In this document: one piece after another, positions 7,665 through 17,180 of the stretch | Layout of the letters: every line of letters starts with the position of its first letter | Position numbering within the stretch: the first letter of the stretch is position 1 | From: an alpha proteobacterium SCGC AAA280-P20 | GTDB taxonomy: Bacteria > Pseudomonadota > Alphaproteobacteria > Pelagibacterales > Pelagibacteraceae | Assembly (NCBI GenBank): GCA_000371845.1 | Contig: AQUE01000001.1 | Coordinates: 26,871 to 90,870, forward strand | Length of the DNA stretch: 64,000 nt | Direction: 5' to 3' | Position numbers and translations under genes: made by a program | The notes under the pieces: model-generated | Seen by the model: only the letters and a program-made list of their open reading frames with translations | Databases searched by the model: none | Told to the model about the DNA's origin: nothing

Positions 7665-10232
7665 ATGAATTTAGTTATCGTTGAAAGTCCGGCTAAAGCA
7701 AAAACAATTAATAAATATTTAGGTTCAGATTATAAAGTTTTAGCAAGCTACGGACACGTTAGAGATCTTCCTTCAAAAAATGGTTCTGTAGATACAGAGC
7801 ATGATTTTAAAATGATCTGGGAAATTGATCCGGGTTCAAAGAAGCATTTAAAAGAAATCACTGATTATGCAATTGACGCTGATAGAATTATTTTAGCAAC
7901 AGACCCTGATCGTGAAGGAGAGGCTATTGCTTGGCATTTAAAATGTATCTTAGAAGAAAATAAAAAAATTAAAGATAAAAAATTTGAAAGAGTTGTATTT
8001 AACGAGATTACTAAAAAAGCAGTTGAAAATGGAATTAGCAATCCTAGAGATATTAATCCTGAATTAGTTAATGCCTACATGGCAAGAAGAGCTTTGGATT
8101 ATTTAGTTGGATTTAACATCTCGCCTATTCTTTGGACAAAACTTCCAGGATCTAAATCCGCTGGTAGGGTTCAGTCTGTTGCTCTTAGAATTATTGTCGA
8201 TAGAGAGCATGATATTGAATTATTTAAACCACAAGAATATTGGACTTTTACGTGTACTTTTTTAACCCAACAAAAAAAAGAATTAAACGCCAAACTTTAT
8301 TCTTTTAAAGGAAATAAAATTGAAAAGTTTTCATTTAAAAATGAAGAAGAAATTAAAAATGTTTTAGAACAGATAAAAAAAGAAAGCTTCAACATTGCAA
8401 GTATTGATAAAAAACCTTACCGAAGAAGTCCGTACGCTCCTTTTACAACATCTACTATGCAGCAAGAAGCTTCAAAAAAATTAGGTTTTTCAGCATCAAG
8501 AACAATGCAGATCGCTCAAAGACTTTATCAAGGAATAGATTTTGAAGGTGATACTGTTGGTTTAATTACCTACATGAGAACTGATGGAACTAACATTTCT
8601 CAAGACGCTATTAAAGAATGTAGAAATTATATTGATAAAGAGATTGGAAAAAAATATTTACCAAGTGAAGCTAAAAATTATTCAGGTAAAAAAGCAAAAA
8701 ACGCTCAAGAGGCGCACGAAGCAATTAGACCAACTGATATTTTAAGGACTCCTGAGAAAATGAGATCTATTTTAGATAAAGATCAAGCAAGATTATATGA
8801 ACTTATCTGGAATAGAACACTTGCCTCTCAGATGGAAAATGCTGAATACGAAAGATGTACCTTGGAGATATTAAATCAATCAAAATCAATTACTTTTAGA
8901 GCAACAGGATCTGTTCAAGTATTTGATGGTTTTTTAAAATTATACCAAGATGTAAAAGAAGAAGATGAGGTTGATAAAGAAGAAGAAAATGATCAAAAAA
9001 TACTACCGGAAGTAAAAATTAATGAAAAATTAGAAAATCCTAAATTTAATACAGAACAACATTTTACTGAACCGCCTCCTAGATTTTCTGAGGCAAGCCT
9101 TGTTAAAAAATTAGAAGAACTTGGAATAGGAAGACCGTCTACTTATGCAAGTATTATTTCAGTTTTATCAGCTAGAAACTATGTGGAACTAATAACAAAA
9201 CGCTTTATTCCAACTGACAGAGGTAAACTTATTACAGCTTTCTTAGATAAATTATTTACTAAATATGTAGATTATAATTTTACTGCAACTCTTGAAGATA
9301 GTTTAGATGAAATTACTACAGGGAAAATTGAATATCTTAAAGTTTTAGAGAATTTTTGGAAAGAATTTTATAAAAATATCAACGAAGTAAAAGAATTAAG
9401 AACAAGAGCTGTGCTTGATTTACTAAATGAAAGTTTAGGAGATATTATTTTTGATAAAGATGAAAATGGAAAAATTTCTAAGAAATGTAAAAACTGTAGT
9501 AATGGTAAACTTAGTTTAAAAAATGGAAGATTTGGAGCGTTCATTGGTTGTTCAAATTATCCTGAATGTAAATTTACAAGACCTTTATCTAGAGCAAAGG
9601 CTGCTGAGCAAGATTTTCTTGCTGAACCAAAAGTATTTGGAGAAACTGATAATAAAGAAAAAATTGTTTTAAAAAAGGGTAGGTTCGGCCCCTATCTACA
9701 AATTGGTAATGATGAAAAAAATCTTAGAAACGTAACCATACCTAAAGGTATATCTTTAGACTCATTAGACTTAGATAAATGTAAATTTTTGGCATCTCTT
9801 CCTAAAGTGCTTGGCCAATATCCTGAAAACACACAAGATATTACTTTAAATGTTGGAAGATTTGGACCTTATGTAAAATGTGAAAATAAATCTGCTTCTT
9901 TAGAAAATCCTGAAGATATATTTTCTTTAGGATTGAATAGAGCAATTACTTTAATTGCTGAAGCAAAACCAGGCAGAAGAACTTCAAATGAAATTAAAAA
10001 TCTAGGTGAACATCCTGAAGATAAAAAACCTGTTAAAATTATGAAAGGTCAATATGGCCCTTATATTAAATACAAAACAATAAATGCTACAATTCCTGAC
10101 GATAAAGATCCTGAGAATATCTCTATGGAAGAAGCTCTAGTGCTAATTGCTGCAAGAATTGCTTATGATGAATCTAAAAGTGGTAAAAAAACTAAAAAGA
10201 AAAGTAAAAAAACTAAAGCTGAAGATGAATAA
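7665..10232 (+). CDS. topA: DNA topoisomerase I
   Basis: TopA relaxes negative supercoils with a 5'-phosphotyrosine intermediate. The TOPRIM domain starts at the N-terminus (MNLVIVESPAKAKTI) and continues with the acidic TDPDREGEAIAWH motif. The active-site Tyr is in LITYMRTDGTNIS at about residue 303. Later motifs include EAHEAIRPTD and ELGIGRPSTYASII. The C-terminus has one four-Cys zinc ribbon (CKNCSNG...CSNYPEC, about residues 607-635), then several topoisomerase C-terminal repeats with the GRFGPY-type signature, and a lysine-rich tail. The length of 855 residues is normal. The end overlaps the Rid-family start by 8 bases. Confidence 0.97.
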   Translation: MNLVIVESPAKAKTINKYLGSDYKVLASYGHVRDLPSKNGSVDTEHDFKMIWEIDPGSKKHLKEITDYAIDADRIILATDPDREGEAIAWHLKCILEENKKIKDKKFERVVFNEITKKAVENGISNPRDINPELVNAYMARRALDYLVGFNISPILWTKLPGSKSAGRVQSVALRIIVDREHDIELFKPQEYWTFTCTFLTQQKKELNAKLYSFKGNKIEKFSFKNEEEIKNVLEQIKKESFNIASIDKKPYRRSPYAPFTTSTMQQEASKKLGFSASRTMQIAQRLYQGIDFEGDTVGLITYMRTDGTNISQDAIKECRNYIDKEIGKKYLPSEAKNYSGKKAKNAQEAHEAIRPTDILRTPEKMRSILDKDQARLYELIWNRTLASQMENAEYERCTLEILNQSKSITFRATGSVQVFDGFLKLYQDVKEEDEVDKEEENDQKILPEVKINEKLENPKFNTEQHFTEPPPRFSEASLVKKLEELGIGRPSTYASIISVLSARNYVELITKRFIPTDRGKLITAFLDKLFTKYVDYNFTATLEDSLDEITTGKIEYLKVLENFWKEFYKNINEVKELRTRAVLDLLNESLGDIIFDKDENGKISKKCKNCSNGKLSLKNGRFGAFIGCSNYPECKFTRPLSRAKAAEQDFLAEPKVFGETDNKEKIVLKKGRFGPYLQIGNDEKNLRNVTIPKGISLDSLDLDKCKFLASLPKVLGQYPENTQDITLNVGRFGPYVKCENKSASLENPEDIFSLGLNRAITLIAEAKPGRRTSNEIKNLGEHPEDKKPVKIMKGQYGPYIKYKTINATIPDDKDPENISMEEALVLIAARIAYDESKSGKKTKKKSKKTKAEDE

Positions 10233-10686
10233 GATTGAAGAAATTATTAAAAAGATAAATATCAATATACCTTCCCCTCCAAAACCAGTTGGTAATTACG
10301 CTGCTTTCAGTAAGTATGAAAAACTTATTTACATATCAGGACAACTTCCAATAACTTCTGATGGAAAAATAATAACTGGAAAAGTCATGAAAGAAGTTTC
10401 TTTAGAAAATGCCCAAAAAGCAGCTGAAATAGCAATTTTAAATGCTCTTGGACAATTAAAAGATGCATGCAATGGCGATCTCAATAAAGTGAAAAATTGC
10501 ATTCGAATAAGTGGTTATGTGAATTGTTTAAATGATTTTGCAGATCACGCAAAAGTTATTAATGGCGCGTCTGATTTGATCGCAAAAATATTTTCAACAA
10601 ATTTACATTCCAGAATAGCAATTGGGTGTAATTCGTTACCTCTAAATGCATGTGTTGAAATTGAAAGTATTTTTGAGACTAACTAA
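10225..10686 (+). CDS. Rid family protein (YjgF_endoribonc type)
   Basis: This 153-residue protein belongs to the Rid/YjgF/YER057c superfamily of small trimeric enzymes. The classic RidA hydrolyses reactive 2-aminoacrylate imines. Visible signatures are LIYISGQLPITSDGKI, EVSLENAQKAAEIAILNAL, IRISGYVNC, NGASDLIAKIF and a final SLPLNACVEIESIFE. The longer build and NGASDL motif fit the YjgF_endoribonc branch (PF14588) better than canonical RidA. I did not confirm the catalytic Arg, so the substrate is open. The start ATG 10225 lies inside the last codons of topA; a longer upstream frame (from 10147) reads lysine-rich nonsense over topA and was rejected. Confidence 0.85.
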   Translation: MNKIEEIIKKININIPSPPKPVGNYAAFSKYEKLIYISGQLPITSDGKIITGKVMKEVSLENAQKAAEIAILNALGQLKDACNGDLNKVKNCIRISGYVNCLNDFADHAKVINGASDLIAKIFSTNLHSRIAIGCNSLPLNACVEIESIFETN

Positions 10687-11006
10687 ACTTTAATTTTAAC
10701 TTTAACTTTATATTCAATTAAAATTTTATCTAAAATTTTTTGCTCTGCTTTAGACAAAATGTGATCAGATTCCTTATATTCATTAGATAGTTTACGAATA
10801 AAATCATTTAGATAATCTTTTCCTTTAGCCGCTTCCAATTCGTTATAAAGAGAGTTTAATTCTTTAGTTTTGCTTATATGTAAGTTTTTATAATTATTTT
10901 CACTTTGATAAGTAATAATATTTTTCTGAATAACGGCTATTTCAATTGCAAGTTTAGATAATTTTTCTTCTATTTTTTTTGTTTTACTTGAAAATAAACC
11001 AAACAT
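10683..11006 (-). CDS. hypothetical coiled-coil protein, 107 residues
   Basis: I do not recognise this protein. It begins MFGLFSSKTKKIEEKL and is almost entirely helix-forming, charged sequence with heptad-like spacing of L and I. It has no Cys, no obvious membrane segment beyond a short hydrophobic N-terminus, and a basic end (VKVKIKV). It lies 2 bases downstream of the clpA stop on the same strand, so it is probably co-transcribed with clpS-clpA. It overlaps the convergent Rid gene by 4 bases. Position alone suggests a link to ClpA, but there is no motif evidence. Confidence 0.65.
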   Translation of the reverse strand: MFGLFSSKTKKIEEKLSKLAIEIAVIQKNIITYQSENNYKNLHISKTKELNSLYNELEAAKGKDYLNDFIRKLSNEYKESDHILSKAEQKILDKILIEYKVKVKIKV

Positions 11007-11008
11007 AT

Positions 11009-13303
11009 TTATTGCACTGTTTTACTAACTGGTTTTTTTGATGTTTTTTCAATTTTATTAATTTCAAAAACAAGAATATCGTTTTTAGCATCTACCAAAA
11101 CATGACCCCCATTTACTAATTTACCATGAATGAGTTCATCTGCTAAAGGTTTCTTAATTTTTTCATCAATAACTCTATTTAGTGGTCTGGCACCCATTTT
11201 TTCGTCAAAACCTAATTTTGAAATTAAGTTACTAGCTCTATCAGTTAAATTAATAATAACTTCTCTTTCTCCTAACTGAGTTTCAAGTTCAATAACGAAT
11301 TTTTCAACAATTTTTTTAACAGTATCCTTGTTCAAAATATTAAATTGAACAATAGAATCTAATCTATTTCTAAATTCAGGCGAAAATATCTTATTAATAG
11401 ATTCTAAATCACCATCTTTATTAATACTTTTGTTGAATCCTATCTGAGATTTTTGCAAATCTTCTGCTCCAGCATTCGTTGTCATAATTAAAATTATATT
11501 TCTAAAATCAATTTTTTTACCATTTTGATCTGTTAATTTTCCATAATCCATAATTTGTAACAAAACATTATAAACATCTGGATGAGCCTTCTCTATTTCA
11601 TCAATTAAAAGTACTGCATAAGGATTTTTATCAACTTTTTCAGAAAGCAATCCTCCTTGATCAAAACCAACATATCCTGGTGGGGCACCAATCAATTTAG
11701 AAACCGAATGTCTTTCCATATATTCTGACATATCAAAACGAATAAGTTCTATACCGAGAACTTTTGCAAGTTGTTTTGCAAGTTCTGTTTTCCCAACTCC
11801 TGTCTGGCCTGAAAACATATAGTTGCCAATAGTACGATTGCTATCTCTTAAACCAGATCTTGATAGTTTTATTGAAGATACAAGACTATCAATTGCAAGA
11901 TCCTGTCCAAAAATAACTCTTTTTAAATTTTTATCTAAATCTTTTAAATACATTCTGTCATTAACAGAAATATTCTTTTCTGGAATTTTTGTAATTTGAG
12001 AAACTATTCTTTCAATATCCTCAACGTCTAATATTTTTTTTCTTTGATTTTCAGGCTTTAAAACTTCTGAAGAACCTAATTCATCTATAATATCAATTGA
12101 TTTATCTGGCAGTTTTTTATTACCTATATATTTACTCGACAAATCTACAGACGCTTTGATTGCAGCATCAGTAAATTTAACATTATGGAATTTTTCATAT
12201 TTTGATCGAATGCCATACATAATTTTATAAGCTTCATCTATTGTAGGTTCTGGCACATCTATTTTTTGAAATCGTCTTTGCAAAGCCCTGTCTTTTTCAA
12301 AAAATAATCTATATTCATTATAGGTTGTTGATCCTATGCATCTTATATTTCCTGACTGTAAAGCAGGCTTAAGCATATTAGAAGCATCCATTGAACTGCC
12401 AGATGTTGATCCTGCTCCTACTAATGTGTGAATCTCATCAATAAATAAAATATAATTTCTATTTTTTTCTATTTCCTTAATAATTAATTTAAGACGCTCT
12501 TCAAAATCTCCTCTGTATCTAGTTCCTGCAATTAATGTCCCCATATCGAGAGAGAAAATTACATGAGATTTTAAAACGTCAGGAACTTCATTATTAAAAA
12601 TCTTTAAAGCAAGACCTTCGACGATTGCTGTTTTTCCAACGCCAGGATCTCCTACTAATAACGGATTATTTTTAGTTCTCCTGCATAAAATTTGAGCTAA
12701 ACGGTCCACTTCAACTGTTCTTCCAATTAAACGATCTATTTTATTTTGTTCAGCTTTCTTATTTAAATTAACACAATACGTTTCTAAAGGTGAATTGGTG
12801 GCTGCTTTATTATTGTTTTGTGTTGATGTGCTGTCAAAAGATCCACCGTAGGCAAAATTATCAACTTTAGTAATTCCATGAGAGATAAAATTAACTACAT
12901 CGTAACGTGTAACCTCCTGTTCTTGTAAAAAAAAAGTAGCATGACTTTCTCTTTCCGCAAATAATGCAACTAATATATTTGCTCCCGTAACTTCATTCTT
13001 ACCTGAAGATTGAACATGAACAATAGATCTTTGAATAACTCTTTGAAAGCTTGCTGTAGGCTGAGGTTCTAATTTAGTATCTGAAGTAACTATATTTTCT
13101 AACTCATTATCAATGTAAAATTCTAAATTTTCATTTAACAAATCAACATCTACGTTACATGCTTTCATAACATTACGAGCATCGGTTTCATCTGTTAAAG
13201 CAAGTAGCAAGTGTTCTAAAGTTACATACTGATGTTTTTTTTCAGTTGCAAATTTAAAGGCTTGAGAAATTGCCTGCTCTAAAGATTTAGTAAATGTGGC
13301 CAT
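11009..13303 (-). CDS. clpA: ATP-dependent Clp protease ATP-binding subunit ClpA
   Basis: ClpA is the AAA+ unfoldase that feeds substrates, including N-degron proteins handed over by ClpS, into ClpP. The N-domain ([16 protein letters not shown]...[13 protein letters not shown]) is followed by AAA module 1 with Walker [10 protein letters not shown] at about residue 217. AAA module 2 has Walker [13 protein letters not shown] at about residue 495, and a Clp C-terminal domain ([20 protein letters not shown]) closes the protein. An IGF tripeptide in SQIGFNKS is the expected ClpP-docking loop. The length of 764 residues is normal. It starts directly after the clpS stop, as in most proteobacteria. 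Confidence 0.97.
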   Translation of the reverse strand: MATFTKSLEQAISQAFKFATEKKHQYVTLEHLLLALTDETDARNVMKACNVDVDLLNENLEFYIDNELENIVTSDTKLEPQPTASFQRVIQRSIVHVQSSGKNEVTGANILVALFAERESHATFFLQEQEVTRYDVVNFISHGITKVDNFAYGGSFDSTSTQNNNKAATNSPLETYCVNLNKKAEQNKIDRLIGRTVEVDRLAQILCRRTKNNPLLVGDPGVGKTAIVEGLALKIFNNEVPDVLKSHVIFSLDMGTLIAGTRYRGDFEERLKLIIKEIEKNRNYILFIDEIHTLVGAGSTSGSSMDASNMLKPALQSGNIRCIGSTTYNEYRLFFEKDRALQRRFQKIDVPEPTIDEAYKIMYGIRSKYEKFHNVKFTDAAIKASVDLSSKYIGNKKLPDKSIDIIDELGSSEVLKPENQRKKILDVEDIERIVSQITKIPEKNISVNDRMYLKDLDKNLKRVIFGQDLAIDSLVSSIKLSRSGLRDSNRTIGNYMFSGQTGVGKTELAKQLAKVLGIELIRFDMSEYMERHSVSKLIGAPPGYVGFDQGGLLSEKVDKNPYAVLLIDEIEKAHPDVYNVLLQIMDYGKLTDQNGKKIDFRNIILIMTTNAGAEDLQKSQIGFNKSINKDGDLESINKIFSPEFRNRLDSIVQFNILNKDTVKKIVEKFVIELETQLGEREVIINLTDRASNLISKLGFDEKMGARPLNRVIDEKIKKPLADELIHGKLVNGGHVLVDAKNDILVFEINKIEKTSKKPVSKTVQ

Positions 13304-13612
13304 TTAATTAGATTTTTTCATAATACATTTTAAAGGATACTGATTTTGTTTTGCAAAATTTATAACCTGCATAACTTTAGTCTCGGCAACTTCATAAGGA
13401 TAAACTCCACAAACAGCGCTACCCTCATTGTGAATTTTAAGCATAATTTTATTAGCTGTTAGCTTGGTCATATTAAAAAATAATTGTAAAACTTTAACAA
13501 CAAATTCCATCGTTGTAAAATCATCATTTAAAAGAATAACTTCATAAAAATTAGGTTTTTTAATTTTAACTTGAGTCTTACTTTTTTTTAACTTTATAAG
13601 TACTTTAGGCAT
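13304..13612 (-). CDS. clpS: ATP-dependent Clp protease adaptor ClpS
   Basis: ClpS recognises N-terminal bulky hydrophobic residues and delivers these N-degron substrates to ClpA. The 102-residue protein has the signature YEVILLNDDFTTMEFVV, with the Asn-Asp-Asp substrate gate, and the C-terminal half VCGVYPYEVAETKV with the helix that contacts ClpA. Its start overlaps the ugd stop by 8 bases and its stop abuts clpA, giving the order galU-ugd-clpS-clpA. Confidence 0.96.
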   Translation of the reverse strand: MPKVLIKLKKSKTQVKIKKPNFYEVILLNDDFTTMEFVVKVLQLFFNMTKLTANKIMLKIHNEGSAVCGVYPYEVAETKVMQVINFAKQNQYPLKCIMKKSN

Positions 13613-14921
13613 TTACTGGTCTGCCAATAGAATAATAAGTAATATTGTTTTTATTATTAAAAGACTTGCTATCGTATAAATTTCTTAGATCATATATAGT
13701 GATTTTTTTATTATTGTTTTTCATTTTAGAAAAATTTAAATTTTTAAATTCATCCCACTCTGTATGAATTATAATCAAGTCTGCATTTTTGGTTGCAGAA
13801 TATAAATCATCAAAATAATTCACATTTTTTTGTTTATCCAAAATTTCTTTAGTTCCTGATGGCTCGTAATAGTTAATCTTCGCTCCTTTTTTAATAAATT
13901 TAGATATTAAATTTATTGCTGAAGAATCTCTTAAGTCATCAGTATTTGCTTTAAATGTTACTCCTAAAAAGCAAATAGTTTTATTTTTAATTTTGTTATG
14001 TAAGATTCTGTAAATATTGTTTTCGATATCTTTTTTTCTTTTTTCATTAAAATTAATAACTGCATTAACAATAGAAAGAGGTGAATTGTGATGCTTGCCA
14101 ACCTTTGCTAAAGCCTTGGTGTCTTTTGGAAAACAAGATCCGCCATATGCGGGTCCTGCTCTTAAAAATCTCGAGCCTATTCTTTTATCAAGCCCAATAC
14201 CAAGGGCTACATCATCAACATTGACATGAACTTTTTCACATAAATTTGCAATTTCATTTATAAAACTAATTTTAGTAGCTAAAAAAGCATTAGATGCGTA
14301 TTTTATAAGTTCTGCGGCTCTTCTTGAAGAAGAAACAAAGGCTGCTCCTTTGTTAACTATAGGACGATATAACTCATTAAATATTTTTATTACTTTTTTA
14401 TCGTTGGCACCAATAACTACACGATCAGGATACTTAAAGTCCTTTATAGCCTCTCCTTCCCTTAGAAACTCAGGATTAGAAACAATTGTAAATAATCCAT
14501 TTTTTTTATTTTTATTTAAAATTTTTTCAATTTTATCTCCTGTTCCAATGGGTACTGTAGATTTTGTAACAATAATTTTATGACTTTTAATTTTTTTTGA
14601 AATTAATTGAGCAACTGAGAATACTTGGCTAAGATCTGCCGAAACACCATCCTTTGCAGTTGGTGTACCTACAGCTATAAAAACAATATCTGATTTATTA
14701 ATAGAGCCGATTAAATCATCAGAAAAACTAAGTCTACCTGCGTCTAAATTTTTTCTAACTAATTCAGATAAGCCAGGTTCGAATATTGGAATATCACCAT
14801 TTACAAGCCTGCTTAATTTTTCTCTATCTTTGTCAATGCAGATAACATTATTACCAAGATCAGAAAAGCAGACGCCCGATACCAAACCAACATAACCTGT
14901 TCCGATAAAACAAATTTTCAT
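13605..14921 (-). CDS. ugd: UDP-glucose 6-dehydrogenase
   Basis: Ugd oxidises UDP-glucose twice with NAD to UDP-glucuronate, a precursor of surface polysaccharides. The NAD site is ICFIGTGYVGLVSG at the N-terminus, the central region has VTKSTVPIGTGD and SNPEFLREG, and the catalytic Cys sits in GGSCFPKDT at about residue 260. The C-terminal domain has GVTFKANTDDLRDSS. The 438 residues match the family. It follows galU by one base, so substrate supply and oxidation are co-expressed. Late residues are rich in Lys and Asn, typical of the base composition here. Confidence 0.95.
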   Translation of the reverse strand: MKICFIGTGYVGLVSGVCFSDLGNNVICIDKDREKLSRLVNGDIPIFEPGLSELVRKNLDAGRLSFSDDLIGSINKSDIVFIAVGTPTAKDGVSADLSQVFSVAQLISKKIKSHKIIVTKSTVPIGTGDKIEKILNKNKKNGLFTIVSNPEFLREGEAIKDFKYPDRVVIGANDKKVIKIFNELYRPIVNKGAAFVSSSRRAAELIKYASNAFLATKISFINEIANLCEKVHVNVDDVALGIGLDKRIGSRFLRAGPAYGGSCFPKDTKALAKVGKHHNSPLSIVNAVINFNEKRKKDIENNIYRILHNKIKNKTICFLGVTFKANTDDLRDSSAINLISKFIKKGAKINYYEPSGTKEILDKQKNVNYFDDLYSATKNADLIIIHTEWDEFKNLNFSKMKNNNKKITIYDLRNLYDSKSFNNKNNITYYSIGRPVNA

Positions 14922-14922
14922 A

Positions 14923-15726
14923 TTAGAATTTCTTTAGTGAATTATTATACCCATTAACAGTTCCGCAGTCTAAATAAGTTCCGGAAAAAATATGTCCAAC
15001 AAATTTATTATCATTATAAATTAAATGTTTAATTGCATCTGTAATCTGGACTTCTCCAGAAGATCCTTTTTTTGTTATTTTTAATGAAGAAAATATTTTA
15101 GTTGGCAAAATATATCTTCCTATAATTGCATAATTTGATGGCGAATTTATTAAACTGGGTTTTTCAACTACATCACTAATAAATAAATTATTATTAATTT
15201 TTTTTGAATATTTTATAATTCCATACCTTGATACTTCAGTACTATTTACTTTTTTAGAAGCTATAACTGAAGAATGATATTTATTATGAATATTAATCAT
15301 TTTTTTTGAACAGTTTTCATTAACAATTATATCGTCTGGCAAGACCAAAAGAAAAAATTTATCTTTAATTGCTGATTTTGCTACTAATACTGCGTCTCCA
15401 AGACCTTTTGGAGAATTTTGATAAACAAATTTAATTTTATTTCTGTAACGATCTAAAATTCTAAGTTTCTGGATTGATTTATTATCATTCTTTTTTTTTA
15501 AATAATTTAATAAATAAGGATCTGGATAAAGATAATCCTTAATTATCTTTTTTCTTTTCGAAGTAACAAGAATGATTTTTTTAATACCTGCTTCCAAACA
15601 TTCGTCCAAAACATGTTCCAAAATAGTTTTGTTTCCTAGAGGCAATAGTTCTTTTGGAAGTATTTTGCTAAATGGTAGAAGTCTTGTGCCTAAACCAGCT
15701 AATGGTATTATCGCTTCTTTTATCAT
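14923..15726 (-). CDS. galU: UTP--glucose-1-phosphate uridylyltransferase
   Basis: GalU makes UDP-glucose from UTP and glucose-1-phosphate. The nucleotidyltransferase start is IIPLAGLGTRLLPFSKILPKELLPL with the conserved catalytic Lys/Arg set, followed by LVLPDDII (metal-binding Asp), SDVVEKP and SGEVQITDAI. The 267-residue length is slightly short for GalU, with a trimmed C-terminus. It is the first gene of galU-ugd-clpS-clpA. Only 24 bp separate its ATG from the divergent panC ATG. Confidence 0.94.
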   Translation of the reverse strand: MIKEAIIPLAGLGTRLLPFSKILPKELLPLGNKTILEHVLDECLEAGIKKIILVTSKRKKIIKDYLYPDPYLLNYLKKKNDNKSIQKLRILDRYRNKIKFVYQNSPKGLGDAVLVAKSAIKDKFFLLVLPDDIIVNENCSKKMINIHNKYHSSVIASKKVNSTEVSRYGIIKYSKKINNNLFISDVVEKPSLINSPSNYAIIGRYILPTKIFSSLKITKKGSSGEVQITDAIKHLIYNDNKFVGHIFSGTYLDCGTVNGYNNSLKKF

Positions 15727-15750
15727 TAAATATTATAGTTAATTTCTTAA

Positions 15751-16560
15751 ATGAAAATAATTAAAACAGCAAATAAAATAACTGCCGAGTTACTAAATAA
15801 AAAAAAAATTGGCTTTATCCCGACTATGGGATGCTTACATGATGGACATGTCTCGTTAATTAGAAAATCTAAAAAGAAAAAATTATTAACGATAGTTAGT
15901 ATATTTGTGAATCCACTCCAATTTAATAATAAAAAAGATTTTAAAAAATATCCTAAAACTATTCTTAAAGACTTGAATATTTGTAAAAAAAATAAAGTTG
16001 ACTACGTTTATTTACCGCAAAAAAAAGACATTTATCCTGAAAAAAAAATCATTATAAAAAATAAGATACATTATTTTAAAAATTATATGGAAGGTAAATT
16101 TAGACCAGGACATTTTGAGGGGGTTATAGAAGTAGTCAAAAGATTGTTAAGTCATATAAAAACTACTTATCTTTTCCTCGGAAAAAAAGATTACCAGCAA
16201 TTAATTATTATTAAAAAATATTTAGAGAACACTAATTCAAAAATAAAAGTTGTGCCTTGTGATACTATTAGAGCTAGAAATGGTGTCGCTTTATCTTCTA
16301 GAAATAAACTTTTAAACGAAAGATCATTAATAATCGCTGGAAAAATAATAAGTTTTTTAAAAAGGAATAAAAATCAAATTATTAAATCTAAAAAAAACAT
16401 ATTCTTTTTAAAAAAAATAAAAGAATTTGGTGCTGATAAAGTAGATTATTTATCTGCTTTTAATTTAAAAAAATTAAAAAAAACTAATAAACCTTCAATA
16501 AATACAAGAGTATTTCTTGCTTACTATTTAAATGGTGTAAGATTGATAGATAACTTTTAA
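15751..16560 (+). CDS. panC: pantothenate synthetase
   Basis: PanC ligates pantoate and beta-alanine with ATP, the last step of vitamin B5 synthesis. Signatures are GFIPTMGCLHDGHVSLIRK (HIGH-like, about residues 20-38), SIFVNPLQFN, GKFRPGHFEGV, LFLGKKDYQQL and ALSSRNKLL with the KMSKS-equivalent. The 269-residue length is normal. The C-terminal third is extremely Lys/Asn/Ile-rich. It is immediately followed by lipB with a shared TAATG. No panB or panD is visible nearby. Confidence 0.95.
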   Translation: MKIIKTANKITAELLNKKKIGFIPTMGCLHDGHVSLIRKSKKKKLLTIVSIFVNPLQFNNKKDFKKYPKTILKDLNICKKNKVDYVYLPQKKDIYPEKKIIIKNKIHYFKNYMEGKFRPGHFEGVIEVVKRLLSHIKTTYLFLGKKDYQQLIIIKKYLENTNSKIKVVPCDTIRARNGVALSSRNKLLNERSLIIAGKIISFLKRNKNQIIKSKKNIFFLKKIKEFGADKVDYLSAFNLKKLKKTNKPSINTRVFLAYYLNGVRLIDNF

Positions 16561-17180
16561 TGGAAATTAAAATATCACACAAACCTGTTCCTTATAAAGA
16601 AGCGATGAAATTTTTAGAGGAAAAGGTAGAAAAAGTTCAGGCCAATATAGAGGATGAGATTATTTGGATATTAGAACACGATTCAGTTTATACAAAAGGT
16701 ATAAGCGCATCTGATGACGATTTATTGATACCTAACTTGTTTCCTGTAGTTGAAACAAATCGTGGCGGAAAATTCACCTATCATGGTCCTGGACAAAAAA
16801 TTGTTTATTTTGTCATTAATCTTAATAAGCGTGAAAAAGAAATTAAAAAATTTGTTCGTAATGTTGAAAAATGGATTATTGCCATTCTTAAAGATTTTAA
16901 TATTTCGTCATTTGCAGATCCTAAAAATATAGGGATCTGGATAAAAAAAAATAATGAAGAAAACAAAATTGCAGCAATTGGAATCAAGGTTAAGAAATGG
17001 ATTGCTTATCACGGCTTCTCTTTAAATATTAATGTCAAAAAATCTGACTATCGAGGAATAGTTCCCTGTGGAATATCGAGTAAAGGAATTATTAATATTT
17101 CTGATTTATGTAAAATTCCAAATGATGAAAAGATTAATAACTCAATAAAAGAAAATTTTTATAAATTATTTAATTCGTAA
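16560..17180 (+). CDS. lipB: octanoyltransferase LipB (lipoate biosynthesis)
   Basis: LipB moves octanoyl from acyl-carrier protein onto lipoyl domains of 2-oxoacid dehydrogenases and the glycine cleavage system. The family core is TNRGGKFTYHGPGQKIVYFVINL (read in two parts, about residues 62-84), followed by KIAAIGIKVKKWIAYHG with the catalytic Lys, and GIVPCGI with the catalytic Cys near residue 165. The 206 residues are typical. It is translationally coupled to panC. Its last 22 bases overlap the convergent pseudouridine synthase gene. Confidence 0.95.
   Translation: MEIKISHKPVPYKEAMKFLEEKVEKVQANIEDEIIWILEHDSVYTKGISASDDDLLIPNLFPVVETNRGGKFTYHGPGQKIVYFVINLNKREKEIKKFVRNVEKWIIAILKDFNISSFADPKNIGIWIKKNNEENKIAAIGIKVKKWIAYHGFSLNINVKKSDYRGIVPCGISSKGIINISDLCKIPNDEKINNSIKENFYKLFNS

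Noticed and set aside
10147-10224. Upstream extension of the Rid-family gene
   Set aside because: It is a lysine-rich out-of-frame reading of the topA tail; the family core starts after ATG 10225.
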